Source of the DNA: Lachnospiraceae bacterium UBA935
GTDB taxonomy: Bacteria; Bacillota; Clostridia; Lachnospirales; Lachnospiraceae
Direction of reading: 5' to 3'
DNA: 64,000 nt
Assembly: GCA_002293525.1 (NCBI GenBank)
Contig: DBDJ01000072.1
Coordinates: forward strand, 105,143 to 169,142
Shown here in pieces: positions 32,641-41,865 of this stretch (the stretch's first letter is position 1; every line of letters starts with the position of its first letter). The notes under the pieces were generated by a model. That model did not search any database. It was not told where the DNA came from and saw nothing but the letters and a program-made list of their open reading frames with translations. Position numbers and translations under genes: made by a program.

Positions 32641-35379
32641 CTACACTAATTTCCAGACACTGTTGGTTCCCGGAGCATTTCCTCTGGTCCACCATTGTGC
32701 TTCATAGGTCTGGCCATTGTATGTAACCTTATCGCCGGCCACATATGCTTTATCCGCATTCCATGCTGCAATGTTGTTGCCGTTGTTCGTGATTCTTTCA
32801 AATGCCGGATTCACATCAGGCGTGCCGCCGCCGCGTACCCACCATTTGGCCCTGTAGGTTTCGCCATTATATTCTACAGTATCACCGGCCACGTAAGTCG
32901 CATTGGGATCATAATCACCGGTAACCGGCGGATCCTCCGGTTCTTCCGGTTCAACCGTAATTACACAGGTTTCTTGATCCGTCAGGCCGCCCGAGTCTGC
33001 TACAGTATAGGTCAGCGTATAGGTGCCGGCTACTGCGGTATTGACTGAACCTGTTACTACAATAGCAGAAGTCAGATTCCCGTCTTCGGCATCTGTAGCA
33101 CTTACGCCCTGCATCGGGTCAAAAGGATCACCGACAGTGATTGTCTTATCGGATACGCCGTTTATTACCGGAGGTGTATTCTCTTCTTCCTCGCCTTCTT
33201 CGGGTATCACAGTAACAATACGTGTAACGCTGACGGTATTTTCTCCCGAGTCAGTTACGGTATAAACTAAAGTGTAAGTACCTGGTGTGTTAACATTGAC
33301 CGTTCCGGTAACTGCGATATCATCTGTCAGGTCGCCGTCTTCCTCATCCGTTGCCGTTACTCCGGCCATTGGATCGAACGGTGTGCCTGCTTCGATTGTT
33401 ACATCGTCAGCACCGGTAATAATAGGTTCTTCATCAATCGGATCGGGATCATCGATCGGATCCTCACAGCTGCCGTATACACTCTGTTTACTGATTTCCG
33501 GACCAGTAGGAGTAATCCGCTGTGACAGGCAGATGCATGTCAAATCTGATATTTCTGCCGCTCCGTTAGTCAGTACTTTAAAGGTAGTAGATCTTCCTGG
33601 TGCCAGGAACTGATTATCATATACGACTGCCATGTCAACGATACCCACGCCGTCCACATTAGTAACCGTACCTGTCGGATAACCGCCGCTTGAGAAAACT
33701 GCTTTGCTTTCCGTGCAAAAATATATCTTCGGCAGCTTCACGGTTTTAGCCCGGGTTTCCACTGCCCTCAGGACAGAGTCAGTTTCAGTCAAGGTAGCCG
33801 TGTTGGTCAGCGTCACATTATATCCGTTCCGGCCGTTTGCTGAATAGGTGGATAGGGATACCGAAACATTGATAGCCGCACCGCCGATGTTGTAAGACGG
33901 GAACGCGGTATTTCCAAACAGAACCTGTCTGGCTGTTTTAGACAGTTCATCCCTTTTTCCGGTTGATGTCGTCGCATCCTGTGATGCCATCCAGCCAATT
34001 AAACCGCCCAGGCCATTTGCTTTTACGTATTCCCCTTTTTCAATTACGGATTGAGGAGTGTCATAGGTAAAGAAAGCTCCTGTGGTGGGATTATATAGAT
34101 AAGGGGCTTTTGCTACATCGTCCCAGTAGCTTACCAATCCCGGATACCTTGTTTTTAACTGGGCAAGCGTCCCATAACTCCAGACACCGCTCAGATGCCC
34201 GCCGTCTCCGGATACCAGCGGAGCCAGGTTGGCTGCGCCGTAGGCAAGAACATTGTTGGCGCTTGGATTGACCAGATGGGCTGTACCGAACAATCCCGGC
34301 AACGGATTGTTACTACTGTCAACAGCACCGCCGTCATCATCTACTTTTTCCCATCCCCTGGTATATAAAGCATAACCGATTACCAGTTTTTTGGAATAAT
34401 CCTCCATGATTTCATCTATTCTCGGAGGAGGGAGAGGCGTCGGTTCTAATTCAAGCTGTTCCCTAAGCTCTTCCCTAATGTAATCCACACTGGCATCAAC
34501 TGAAAATCCGCTGCTTGCAAATGGATCAGCCGGATTGGTATAAAGTGCCGTATGATGACCTGATACCGCATTCCAGGCACCAGCCATGTCATATGTCATG
34601 ATATTGATAAAGTCAAGAACCTTCATTAATTCTAAGAGATCATATCCCAGTGCAATACGTGCCTTAGGTGCCGGAAGCGCTATTGACAGTTCGTATACCC
34701 TGCCCAGTTCATCGCCCTGTGCATCCAGTGCTGCCCTGAGATCCTGCAGAAGAAGGATATAGTTCTGTTTGTCTGCCGGAGTCGCATAGGGAGTTCCTTC
34801 GTCACGCATATTGTCGACAAGATCCGGCTGACGGACGTCACAAGGATATTCCCAGTCAACGTCTAAATAATCCATATTGTTCAGCCTTACAAATTCAACT
34901 AAATTCTTTACGAACTTGGCCCTTGTCGTAGGGTTGGCGGCAACTGCTGAAAAATCGCCTGATTTGGACCATCCGCCGACCGACACGCCGATCCGGAGAT
35001 GCGGATTCCTTGCCCGCAGATCCTGAAATGCTGACAAGATACCGGCATTGGCGCCGCCCCACGTTACGTTCATGCCTACCGGCGCAACTAACGCGGCATC
35101 CGGGTCAGTGAACATTAGATTGCCGTTTGAGTCAAAATCCAAAAACGCAAAATTTAAATGGGTGTAATTCTCTACGGGAAGCGTCGTCGGGTAATGATTT
35201 CCCTGACCGCCCCAGATTGACCAGTCGCCGTAATACATAACGCTGCGGTAATCAACCTGCTCGGGGTCATAATCTTGGGCCGCGCTTACCGTAAGTGCTG
35301 ATGACAGGATAAATGATACTGCCAACACAAACGATAATAATTTTGCTAATGCCCTTGATGTCTTTCTTTTTGTTCTCAT
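32641..35379 (-). CDS. secreted GH18 chitinase with Ig-like and chitin-binding modules
   Basis: A 912-residue secreted enzyme. A signal peptide covers residues 1-33 (SFILSSALTVSA). The GH18 barrel has the SxGG motif (GVSVGGWS) and the catalytic DxxDxDxE at D170-E177 (MDYLDVDWEYP). A beta domain follows (about 490-640), then two Ig-like repeats of the HYR/DUF5011 kind (ATDEEDGDLT, ATDAEDGNLT) and two CBM5/12-like modules with YVAGDTVEYNGETYRAKWW and YVAGDKVTYNGQTYEAQWW. It hydrolyses chitin outside the cell. There is no LPXTG anchor. AGGAGG precedes the ATG. A long AT-rich leader region lies upstream. Confidence 0.94.
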   Translation of the reverse strand: MRTKRKTSRALAKLLSFVLAVSFILSSALTVSAAQDYDPEQVDYRSVMYYGDWSIWGGQGNHYPTTLPVENYTHLNFAFLDFDSNGNLMFTDPDAALVAPVGMNVTWGGANAGILSAFQDLRARNPHLRIGVSVGGWSKSGDFSAVAANPTTRAKFVKNLVEFVRLNNMDYLDVDWEYPCDVRQPDLVDNMRDEGTPYATPADKQNYILLLQDLRAALDAQGDELGRVYELSIALPAPKARIALGYDLLELMKVLDFINIMTYDMAGAWNAVSGHHTALYTNPADPFASSGFSVDASVDYIREELREQLELEPTPLPPPRIDEIMEDYSKKLVIGYALYTRGWEKVDDDGGAVDSSNNPLPGLFGTAHLVNPSANNVLAYGAANLAPLVSGDGGHLSGVWSYGTLAQLKTRYPGLVSYWDDVAKAPYLYNPTTGAFFTYDTPQSVIEKGEYVKANGLGGLIGWMASQDATTSTGKRDELSKTARQVLFGNTAFPSYNIGGAAINVSVSLSTYSANGRNGYNVTLTNTATLTETDSVLRAVETRAKTVKLPKIYFCTESKAVFSSGGYPTGTVTNVDGVGIVDMAVVYDNQFLAPGRSTTFKVLTNGAAEISDLTCICLSQRITPTGPEISKQSVYGSCEDPIDDPDPIDEEPIITGADDVTIEAGTPFDPMAGVTATDEEDGDLTDDIAVTGTVNVNTPGTYTLVYTVTDSGENTVSVTRIVTVIPEEGEEEENTPPVINGVSDKTITVGDPFDPMQGVSATDAEDGNLTSAIVVTGSVNTAVAGTYTLTYTVADSGGLTDQETCVITVEPEEPEDPPVTGDYDPNATYVAGDTVEYNGETYRAKWWVRGGGTPDVNPAFERITNNGNNIAAWNADKAYVAGDKVTYNGQTYEAQWWTRGNAPGTNSVWKLV

Positions 35380-35885
35380 TTGTACCTCCTTTTTTGTTGT
35401 TTTTGCCTATGATACAGCGAAATACTATTTTTCGGCCATAGGCCCCACTCTATATTTACCTTAATTTTACTTTTATTACTTTATTATTACAAGTCCTTTT
35501 GTCTATTCTACAGTTTTTTTGTCTGTATGACAAGCATTAATTTATATTAACAATTATTATGATTTAATTTGCTCATAAGGCGATTATTATTGCTTCATAT
35601 AATACGACATATTATAAGATAATGCCCGATTTTAAGCGGCTTTAAGAATACTTGGGATTTGCTATATTGATATTTTAATCGCATTTATTATCACAAACAT
35701 TAGTAAAGTTGATAATATCATTTTGCTTTCTAATATATACCATATATTATGTTTTATTGTTTTAAACAATAAAATCACATTTATTAGATTTTATTAACTA
35801 TCTTGCTATTTTTTTTAGTTAACATATGAGGGGAGAGGGGGGAAACAGTGAAATTCCTGAATAAATCCGAGATAAGCTTCCAAAG
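35380..35885. other. AT-rich intergenic region, about 500 bases
   Basis: It holds no supported gene. It is very AT-rich with long T and A tracts (AATATATACCATATATTA, TTGTTTTAAACAATAAAA palindrome near 35758-35775). It would house the chitinase promoter and regulation; no convincing -35/-10 pair was fixed. Confidence 0.5.
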
Positions 35886-35888
35886 ATA

Positions 35889-35916
35889 ACGGGACTGCCA
35901 TTATTGACAGTCCCGC
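35889..35916 (-). terminator. terminator of ppdK
   Basis: CGGGACTG (35890-35897) pairs with CAGTCCCG (35908-35915), 20 bases after the ppdK stop; the following T-run is poor. Confidence 0.7.
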
Positions 35917-35932
35917 TTGTAATCCTCTGTAA

Positions 35933-38548
35933 TCACTTTAACGCTGCCTGCGCCGCCGCCAGCCTGGCAATCGGCACCCGATACGGGGAGCAGGACACAT
36001 AGCTCAGCCCGATCTTGTGGCAGAACTCCACGGAGGAAGGGTCGCCGCCGTGCTCGCCGCAGATCCCCATCTTGATCCCCTCCTTGGCCGTACGGCCTTT
36101 CTCGGCGGCCATCTCCACCAGCTTGCCGACGCCGTTTTGATCCAGCCTGGCAAAAGGATCCGATTCGTATATCTTGTTTTTATAGTATTCATTGATAAAC
36201 TTACCGGTATCATCCCTTGAAAACCCAAAGGTCAGCTGCGTCAGGTCATTGGTACCGAAGGAGAAGAACTCCGCCTCCTGGGCTATTTCATCGGCCAGCA
36301 GCGCGGCCCTGGGGATTTCGATCATCGTACCGACCTGATAGCTGATGTCGGAGTTCATTTCTTGCTTCACCTGTTCGGCGGTCGCCACCACGATGGCCTT
36401 GACGAATTTCAGTTCCTTCCGCTCCCCGACCAGCGGAATCATGATTTCAGGAACGATGTCATAGCCTTTTTCCTTCCTCACTTCGATGGCGGCTTCCATC
36501 ACTGCGCGGGTCTGCATCCGGGCTATTTCCGGATAAGTGACCGCCAGACGGCAGCCCCGGTGTCCCATCATCGGATTGAATTCGTGCAGGGATTCACAGA
36601 TGGCCCGGACATCTTCAGGATTCATCTGCATATCTTTAGCAAGGCTGTCGATATCTTCCTGGCTGGACGGCACAAATTCATGAAGCGGGGGATCTAAGAA
36701 GCGGATGGTGACCGGCCGGCCTTCCATCGCTTCATAGATGCCTTTAAAATCACCCTTCTGGTAAGGGATCAGTTCATTCAGTGCTTTTTCCCGGTCGGCT
36801 TCGTCACGGGCCAGTATCATCCGGCGGATCTTGGGAATACGGTCGGGTTCAAAGAACATATGCTCGGTCCGGCAGAGCCCGATCCCTTCGGCACCGTATT
36901 TCAGCGCCTTAGCCGCATCTGCGGGGGCATCCGCGTTAGTCCTGACCTTAAGCGTCCGGTGCTTGTCGGCCCAGTCCATAATCCGGCCGAAATTGCCGTC
37001 GAGGCTGGCTTCTACGGTGGGAATATCACCGTCATAGATCAGGCCGGTGGAACCGTTCAGGGATAGATAATCTCCTTCGTGATAAACATGGCCGCCCAGC
37101 TCGAAGACTTTCTCTTCTTCATTTATCTGGATCTCGCCGCAGCCGGAGACACAGGCCGTTCCCATGCCGCGGGCAACGACGGCTGCGTGAGAGGTCATGC
37201 CGCCGCGGACGGTCAATATTCCCTCGGCAGCGTGCATGCCTTCGATATCCTCCGGCGATGTTTCCAGGCGGACGAGGATCACCCGTTCGCCTTTTTCATG
37301 AGCCACCTTGGCGTCCCCTGCGGTAAAGTAAACTTTTCCCGCCGCGGCGCCGGGTGAGGCCGGCAGGGCCTGTCCGATCACGGTACCGTTCTTCAAGGCT
37401 TCATTATCAAAAGTCGGGTGGAGCAGCTGGTCCAAGGACTTGGCTTCGATACGGAGCAGCGCTTCCTCTTCGGTTATCATCCCGTCGTCCACCAGGTCAC
37501 AGGCAATCTGCAGTGCCGCCGCTGCCGTCCGCTTGCCGCTTCTCGTCTGCAGGAAAAACAGCTTGCCGTCCTCGATGGTAAATTCCATATCCTGCATGTC
37601 GCGGTAGTGGCTTTCGAGCCTGCCGGAAATCTCCATAAACTTGGCATAGCATTCCGGCAGGTCTTCTTCCAGCCTGGTGATGGGCTGCGGCGTCCTGATC
37701 CCGGCCACGACGTCCTCGCCCTGGGCATTGATCAGGTATTCCCCGTAGATGCCTTTTGCCCCGGTCGAAGGATTGCGGGTAAAGGCAACGCCGGTGCCGG
37801 AAGTATCGCCCATATTGCCGAAGACCATCGCCTGGACGTTAACAGCCGTGCCCCAGTCTCCCGGAATGTCGTTCATCCGCCGGTATATGATGGCACGCTC
37901 ATTATCCCAGGAGCGGAATACTGCTTTGACTGCTTCCATCAGCTGGATTTTGGGTTCCTGGGGGAATTCGGCGCCCTTTTTCTCCTGATAGATCTGTTTG
38001 AAGCGGAGGATGATTTCTTTCAGGTCGTCCGCCGAAAGCTCGGTGTCAAACCGGACGCCCTTGGTCTCCTTGATCTCATCCAGAATCCGTTCAAAAAAAG
38101 ATTTGGGGACTTCCATGACCACGTCGGAGAACATCTGGATGAACCTCCGGTAAGAATCATAGGCAAAGCGGGGATTGCCGGTTTTCTTCGCAAACCCTTC
38201 TACTGAGATATCATTGAGGCCGAGATTCAATATCGTATCCATCATGCCGGGCATGGAGGCCCGGGAACCGGAACGGACGGACACCAGCAGCGGGTTTCCG
38301 GTATCTCCGAATCGTTTATCCTGCTTTTTTTCCAGATCAGAAAGCGCGGCGAAAATCTGGCCCTGCACTTCTTCGGATATGACTTTGCCTTGATGGTAAT
38401 AATCGGTACAAGCTTCTGTCGTCACGGTAAATCCCTGCGGGATCGGCAGGCCGAGATTGGTCATCTCCGCCAGATTGGCGCCCTTGCCGCCAAGCAGGTT
38501 CCGCATGTCAGCATTGCCTTCTTCAAATGAATACACCCATTTCGTCAT
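35933..38548 (-). CDS. ppdK: pyruvate phosphate dikinase
   Basis: An 871-residue PPDK that interconverts pyruvate, ATP and phosphate with PEP, AMP and pyrophosphate. It starts MTKWVYSFEEG and has the ATP-grasp N-domain with GGKGANLAEM, the phospho-histidine swivelling domain ILTVRGGMTSHAAVVARGMG (catalytic His in TSHA), and the PEP/pyruvate TIM barrel with EGIGLCRTEHMFF and the C-terminal GICGEHGGDPSSVEF. Length is standard. With pckA it provides two PEP-forming or PEP-consuming routes, typical of pyrophosphate-linked glycolysis in anaerobes. The promoter is at 38672-38699. Confidence 0.97.
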   Translation of the reverse strand: MTKWVYSFEEGNADMRNLLGGKGANLAEMTNLGLPIPQGFTVTTEACTDYYHQGKVISEEVQGQIFAALSDLEKKQDKRFGDTGNPLLVSVRSGSRASMPGMMDTILNLGLNDISVEGFAKKTGNPRFAYDSYRRFIQMFSDVVMEVPKSFFERILDEIKETKGVRFDTELSADDLKEIILRFKQIYQEKKGAEFPQEPKIQLMEAVKAVFRSWDNERAIIYRRMNDIPGDWGTAVNVQAMVFGNMGDTSGTGVAFTRNPSTGAKGIYGEYLINAQGEDVVAGIRTPQPITRLEEDLPECYAKFMEISGRLESHYRDMQDMEFTIEDGKLFFLQTRSGKRTAAAALQIACDLVDDGMITEEEALLRIEAKSLDQLLHPTFDNEALKNGTVIGQALPASPGAAAGKVYFTAGDAKVAHEKGERVILVRLETSPEDIEGMHAAEGILTVRGGMTSHAAVVARGMGTACVSGCGEIQINEEEKVFELGGHVYHEGDYLSLNGSTGLIYDGDIPTVEASLDGNFGRIMDWADKHRTLKVRTNADAPADAAKALKYGAEGIGLCRTEHMFFEPDRIPKIRRMILARDEADREKALNELIPYQKGDFKGIYEAMEGRPVTIRFLDPPLHEFVPSSQEDIDSLAKDMQMNPEDVRAICESLHEFNPMMGHRGCRLAVTYPEIARMQTRAVMEAAIEVRKEKGYDIVPEIMIPLVGERKELKFVKAIVVATAEQVKQEMNSDISYQVGTMIEIPRAALLADEIAQEAEFFSFGTNDLTQLTFGFSRDDTGKFINEYYKNKIYESDPFARLDQNGVGKLVEMAAEKGRTAKEGIKMGICGEHGGDPSSVEFCHKIGLSYVSCSPYRVPIARLAAAQAALK

Positions 38549-38671
38549 ACTGTTCTCTCTCCTTACTATTTTATTCCTATCATATCCTCATTTTATGAGT
38601 AATATCCGTGTCACTGCTTTTCAAAATGAATCAACCAGCCGTCTGACCGGCTGGCAGAATTTGTCTATCCA

Positions 38672-38699
38672 ATTATATCATAAACCGTCAATTTGTAAA
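38672..38699 (-). promoter_or_regulatory. candidate promoter of ppdK
   Basis: TTTACA (38694-38699), 16 bases, TATAAT (38672-38677). A perfect 7-bp hairpin (CCAGCCG/CGGCTGG, 38635-38654) follows in the leader. Confidence 0.65.
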
Positions 38700-38775
38700 C
38701 ACATTTTTATTGCGGTTTACTCCCCAAACTCCCCAATGTCGTATCATTAAGTTTATTGAATAGAGAGCAGGGGAG

Positions 38776-38958
38776 GGCTCGGGGGACGGAGGGCTGGACG
38801 CTCGGCTTTTCTCTCTGGACGCGGCGTTTAAAGCACTCCGAGGAACCCAGAGCATTCAAGTCTCGCCCAGAGGGGCTCCACTTGAATTGGTTTCCTCTGC
38901 GTTGGCACTTAATGCGTCCGCCGAGAAAACCGACCGTCCAGCCCTCCGTCCCCCGAGC
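38776..38958. repeat. large foldback element (about 83-bp arms)
   Basis: GGCTCGGGGGACGGAGGGCTGGACG (split here: GGCTCGGGGGACGGAG plus GGCTGGACG) at 38776 is perfectly inverted at the right end near 38958. The remaining arm pairs with gaps up to the CTTGAATT segments around a centre near 38870. No gene is inside. It lies between ppdK and the GDPD gene. Partial copies occur at 27990-28070 and 60160-60200. Confidence 0.85.
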
Positions 38959-38979
38959 CTTGCAGCCACCACTTTTTCG

Positions 38980-39870
38980 TTAGAACTTTAGGAGTGTTTG
39001 GTTATCTTGCCTTTTGTGTGCAGAGGGAATAAAACCGTCAAAGATAAACAGGTCAAAATCACTCTTGGCACGTTCCAGTTCCGCTTCGCTCTGGATGGTC
39101 CATGCTACTGCCGTATTGCCGAACAGCCGGCGGCACAGCCGACGGGACAGCATCCCCGCATGCTGGTGATTGTATGCCACAAAATCAGGCCGGGTCACCC
39201 AGTTAAACATCAGGTTCTCCAGCAGCCGGTATAAAAGACCCCGGGTGCCTTTTCCCGCCGAAAAACGATCCGCCAGCTGTCCCCTGATCACCTCTTTGCG
39301 GTTCTTTTTATACCAGATCAGCGCCAGCGGGTTAAAGGATTCGATGCAGTAGAAACCGCGGTATTCACTGAGCAGCCGGTCCGTTGCCGGACAGACCGAG
39401 ATGTCCTGCCAAGGCACCTTCAGTTCCACGATCAGCGGCACTTTCCCGTCTACCAGCTTCAGAACATCCTGAAATCTGGGAACCGCCTCTGATGAACCGA
39501 ACAGCCTGTGCCGGCATAATTCTTCGTAGGTATAATCCGAGACCAAGCCCGGCACCTGACATGCCCGCTCCAAGGTAACATCATGAAATACCACCACTTC
39601 TCCGTCTTTGCTCAGCTGCAGGTCCAGCTCAATGCCAAAGCCTGCCTCTGCCGCCTTACGGAAGGCCGCCAGGGAGTTTTCCGGTGCCTCGCCTTCGTTA
39701 TCATGCAGGCCCCGGTGGGCATAATAAAAGCCGCTCAGGGGCTTTAGGTCGGGTTTATGGACGATTCTTGGCATAATCGCTAATAAATATAAAAATACCA
39801 AAACCGCTGTCATTATCAGGAATATTATTAAAGCTGCCATGTCTCTTGCGCCGATCCTCCCCATTTTCAT
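38980..39870 (-). CDS. glycerophosphodiester phosphodiesterase, membrane-anchored
   Basis: A 296-residue GDPD-family enzyme that hydrolyses glycerophosphodiesters to glycerol-3-phosphate and an alcohol. A helix at residues 10-32 anchors it. The catalytic TIM barrel begins YYAHRGLH, followed by APENSLAAF, GIELDLQLSKDGEVVVFHD and VPLIVELKV, which supply the expected His and Glu/Asp metal residues. The ribosome-binding site is weak; Met 3 (39864) is an alternative start. It lies between the foldback repeat and the divergent ABC-F gene. Confidence 0.88.
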   Translation of the reverse strand: MKMGRIGARDMAALIIFLIMTAVLVFLYLLAIMPRIVHKPDLKPLSGFYYAHRGLHDNEGEAPENSLAAFRKAAEAGFGIELDLQLSKDGEVVVFHDVTLERACQVPGLVSDYTYEELCRHRLFGSSEAVPRFQDVLKLVDGKVPLIVELKVPWQDISVCPATDRLLSEYRGFYCIESFNPLALIWYKKNRKEVIRGQLADRFSAGKGTRGLLYRLLENLMFNWVTRPDFVAYNHQHAGMLSRRLCRRLFGNTAVAWTIQSEAELERAKSDFDLFIFDGFIPSAHKRQDNQTLLKF

Positions 39871-40034
39871 TGATACTGTTTCATCATATCATATCACTTA
39901 ATGAAATTAAAAACTAGAAATTTTAAATAATTTTGCTATTCAGCTCAGCTCCATTCTGCTACTGATGCTTATCCACAGTCCAATGTTATTCGTTCTAAAT
40001 CAGTAACAAATAAATACAGGATTGCATATTGCAG

Positions 40035-40063
40035 TTGCAAAATATTCATTTTGCTTATAGAAT
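40035..40063 (+). promoter_or_regulatory. candidate promoter of the ABC-F gene
   Basis: TTGCAA (40035-40040), 17 bases, TAGAAT (40058-40063), 45 bases before ATG 40108. Confidence 0.6.
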
Positions 40064-40107
40064 AGGATTGGTGTATCAGATTACTATTTTACAGGAGAAG
40101 GAACATT

Positions 40108-41748
40108 ATGATAAGTGCTAACAACGTAACGCTTCGCATCGGTAAACGGGCTTTGTTCGAAGATGTCAACATTAAGTTCACTGAAGGTAACTGCTATGGG
40201 CTGATCGGAGCTAACGGGGCCGGCAAATCGACCTTTTTGAGGATTTTGGCCGGCAAACTGGAAACCACGAGGGGCGACATTGTCATCACGCCGGGGCAGC
40301 GGCTTTCGGTATTGGAGCAGGATCATTTCAAATATGATGCGCACCCGGTCCTGGATGTGGTTATCATGGGCAATGAGCGGCTGTATCAGATTATGAAGGA
40401 AAAGGATGCCATCTATGCCAAGGAAGATTTTTCTGACGAGGACGGGATTCGTGCCAGCGAGCTGGAAGGGGAATTTGCCGAGATGGACGGCTGGGAAGCG
40501 GAATCGAATGCCGCGATGCTGTTAAACGGGCTGGGCATCGGCACGGAACTGCACGATGTCGTGATGAGCAGCCTTGGCGGCAGCGAGAAGGTAAAAGTCC
40601 TGCTGGCGAAGGCCCTGTTCGGCAATCCGGATATTCTTTTGCTGGATGAGCCTACTAACCATCTGGATCTGGATGCCATCGCCTGGCTGGAAGAGTTTCT
40701 GATTAATTTCCTGAACACGGTTATCGTAGTTTCACATGACCGTTATTTCTTAAATAAGGTATGCACGCATATTGCCGACATAGATTATGGAAAGATCCAG
40801 CTTTATGCCGGCAATTATGATTTCTGGTATGAGTCCAGCCAGCTTCTGATCCGGCAGATGAAGGAAGCCAATAAGAAGAAGGAAGAAAAGATCAAGGAAC
40901 TGCAAGAGTTTATCAGCCGCTTTTCTGCCAATGCCTCCAAGTCAAAGCAGGCGACCTCAAGAAAGCGGGCACTGGAAAAGATCGAACTGGACGACATTCG
41001 TCCTTCCAGCCGTAAATATCCCTATATCGATTTCCGTCCCGAGCGGGAAATCGGCAATGAAGTGCTTTCGGTGGAGGGGATATCGAAAACTATCGACGGG
41101 GAAAAGATCTTGGATAACCTGACATTTATCGTCGGCCATGACGATAAGATCGCTTTCGTGGGCGGCAATGAATTTGCCATTACCACCTTGTTTAAGATCC
41201 TGACCGGTGAGCTGGAGCCAGATGAAGGAAGCTTCAAATGGGGCGTCACTACTTCCTTGGCTTACTTTCCCAAAGACAGCACCGAGGAATTCAACAATGA
41301 CCTGACGATCGCTGACTGGCTGACCGGTTACTCTGCCATAAAGGATGCAACTTATGTCCGCGGCTTCTTAGGCCGGATGCTGTTTGCCGGAGAAGACGGG
41401 GTCAAGCCGGTAAGAGTCCTGTCCGGCGGTGAAAAGGTGCGCTGCCTGCTGTCCAAAATGATGATCAGCGGCTCCAACTGCCTGATCCTGGACGAACCGA
41501 CAAATCATCTGGACATGGAAGCCATAACCGCCCTCAATAACGGACTGATCAAATTCCCCGGCGTTGCGCTGTTTGCCTGCCACGACCATCAGTTCGTCCA
41601 GACCACGGCCAACCGGATCATGGAAATCCTTCCGGGCGGCTTGCTCATCGATAAGATCACGACTTATGACGAATATCTTGACAGCGACGAAATGGCCAGG
41701 AAACGCACGGTATATACGAACTTGAACGTCGATGAGGAAGACGTGTAG
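40108..41748 (+). CDS. ABC-F family ATPase (YkpA/YbiT-like)
   Basis: A 546-residue soluble protein with two ABC domains and no membrane part, the ABC-F layout acting on ribosomes. Domain 1 has Walker A GANGAGKST (34-42), signature SLGGSE (155-160) and Walker B LLLDEPTNHLD. A charged linker (about 250-290) follows. Domain 2 has signature LSGGEK and LILDEPTNHLD, but its Walker A reads GGNEFAITT (352-360): Ile replaces the essential Lys. The GVTTSLAYFPKD and GRMLFAGED segments place it in the YkpA/YbiT subgroup. AGGAGAAGG precedes the ATG. A housekeeping translation role is likelier than antibiotic resistance. Confidence 0.88.
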   Translation: MISANNVTLRIGKRALFEDVNIKFTEGNCYGLIGANGAGKSTFLRILAGKLETTRGDIVITPGQRLSVLEQDHFKYDAHPVLDVVIMGNERLYQIMKEKDAIYAKEDFSDEDGIRASELEGEFAEMDGWEAESNAAMLLNGLGIGTELHDVVMSSLGGSEKVKVLLAKALFGNPDILLLDEPTNHLDLDAIAWLEEFLINFLNTVIVVSHDRYFLNKVCTHIADIDYGKIQLYAGNYDFWYESSQLLIRQMKEANKKKEEKIKELQEFISRFSANASKSKQATSRKRALEKIELDDIRPSSRKYPYIDFRPEREIGNEVLSVEGISKTIDGEKILDNLTFIVGHDDKIAFVGGNEFAITTLFKILTGELEPDEGSFKWGVTTSLAYFPKDSTEEFNNDLTIADWLTGYSAIKDATYVRGFLGRMLFAGEDGVKPVRVLSGGEKVRCLLSKMMISGSNCLILDEPTNHLDMEAITALNNGLIKFPGVALFACHDHQFVQTTANRIMEILPGGLLIDKITTYDEYLDSDEMARKRTVYTNLNVDEEDV

Positions 41749-41789
41749 ATATAATAAGGCATCCAAAAGCCGCCTAGCTATAACTAAGT

Positions 41790-41828
41790 CACAATGTGAA
41801 GAATGGCGGCGCTATACTTCACATCGTG
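41790..41828 (+). other. imperfect hairpin between ABC-F and PHP-HAD genes
   Basis: CACAATGTGAAG (41790-41801) pairs with CTTCACATCGTG (41817-41828) at 11 of 12 positions. No T-run follows. It may be a weak terminator or leader structure. Confidence 0.55.
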
Positions 41829-41865
41829 CTACAACAAAAGGTTAATGAAAAAGAGGAAAAATACG

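Noticed and set aside
37418..38206. 262-codon open frame on the + strand
   Set aside because: It lies fully opposite ppdK, a clear gene, and has no coding signals of its own.
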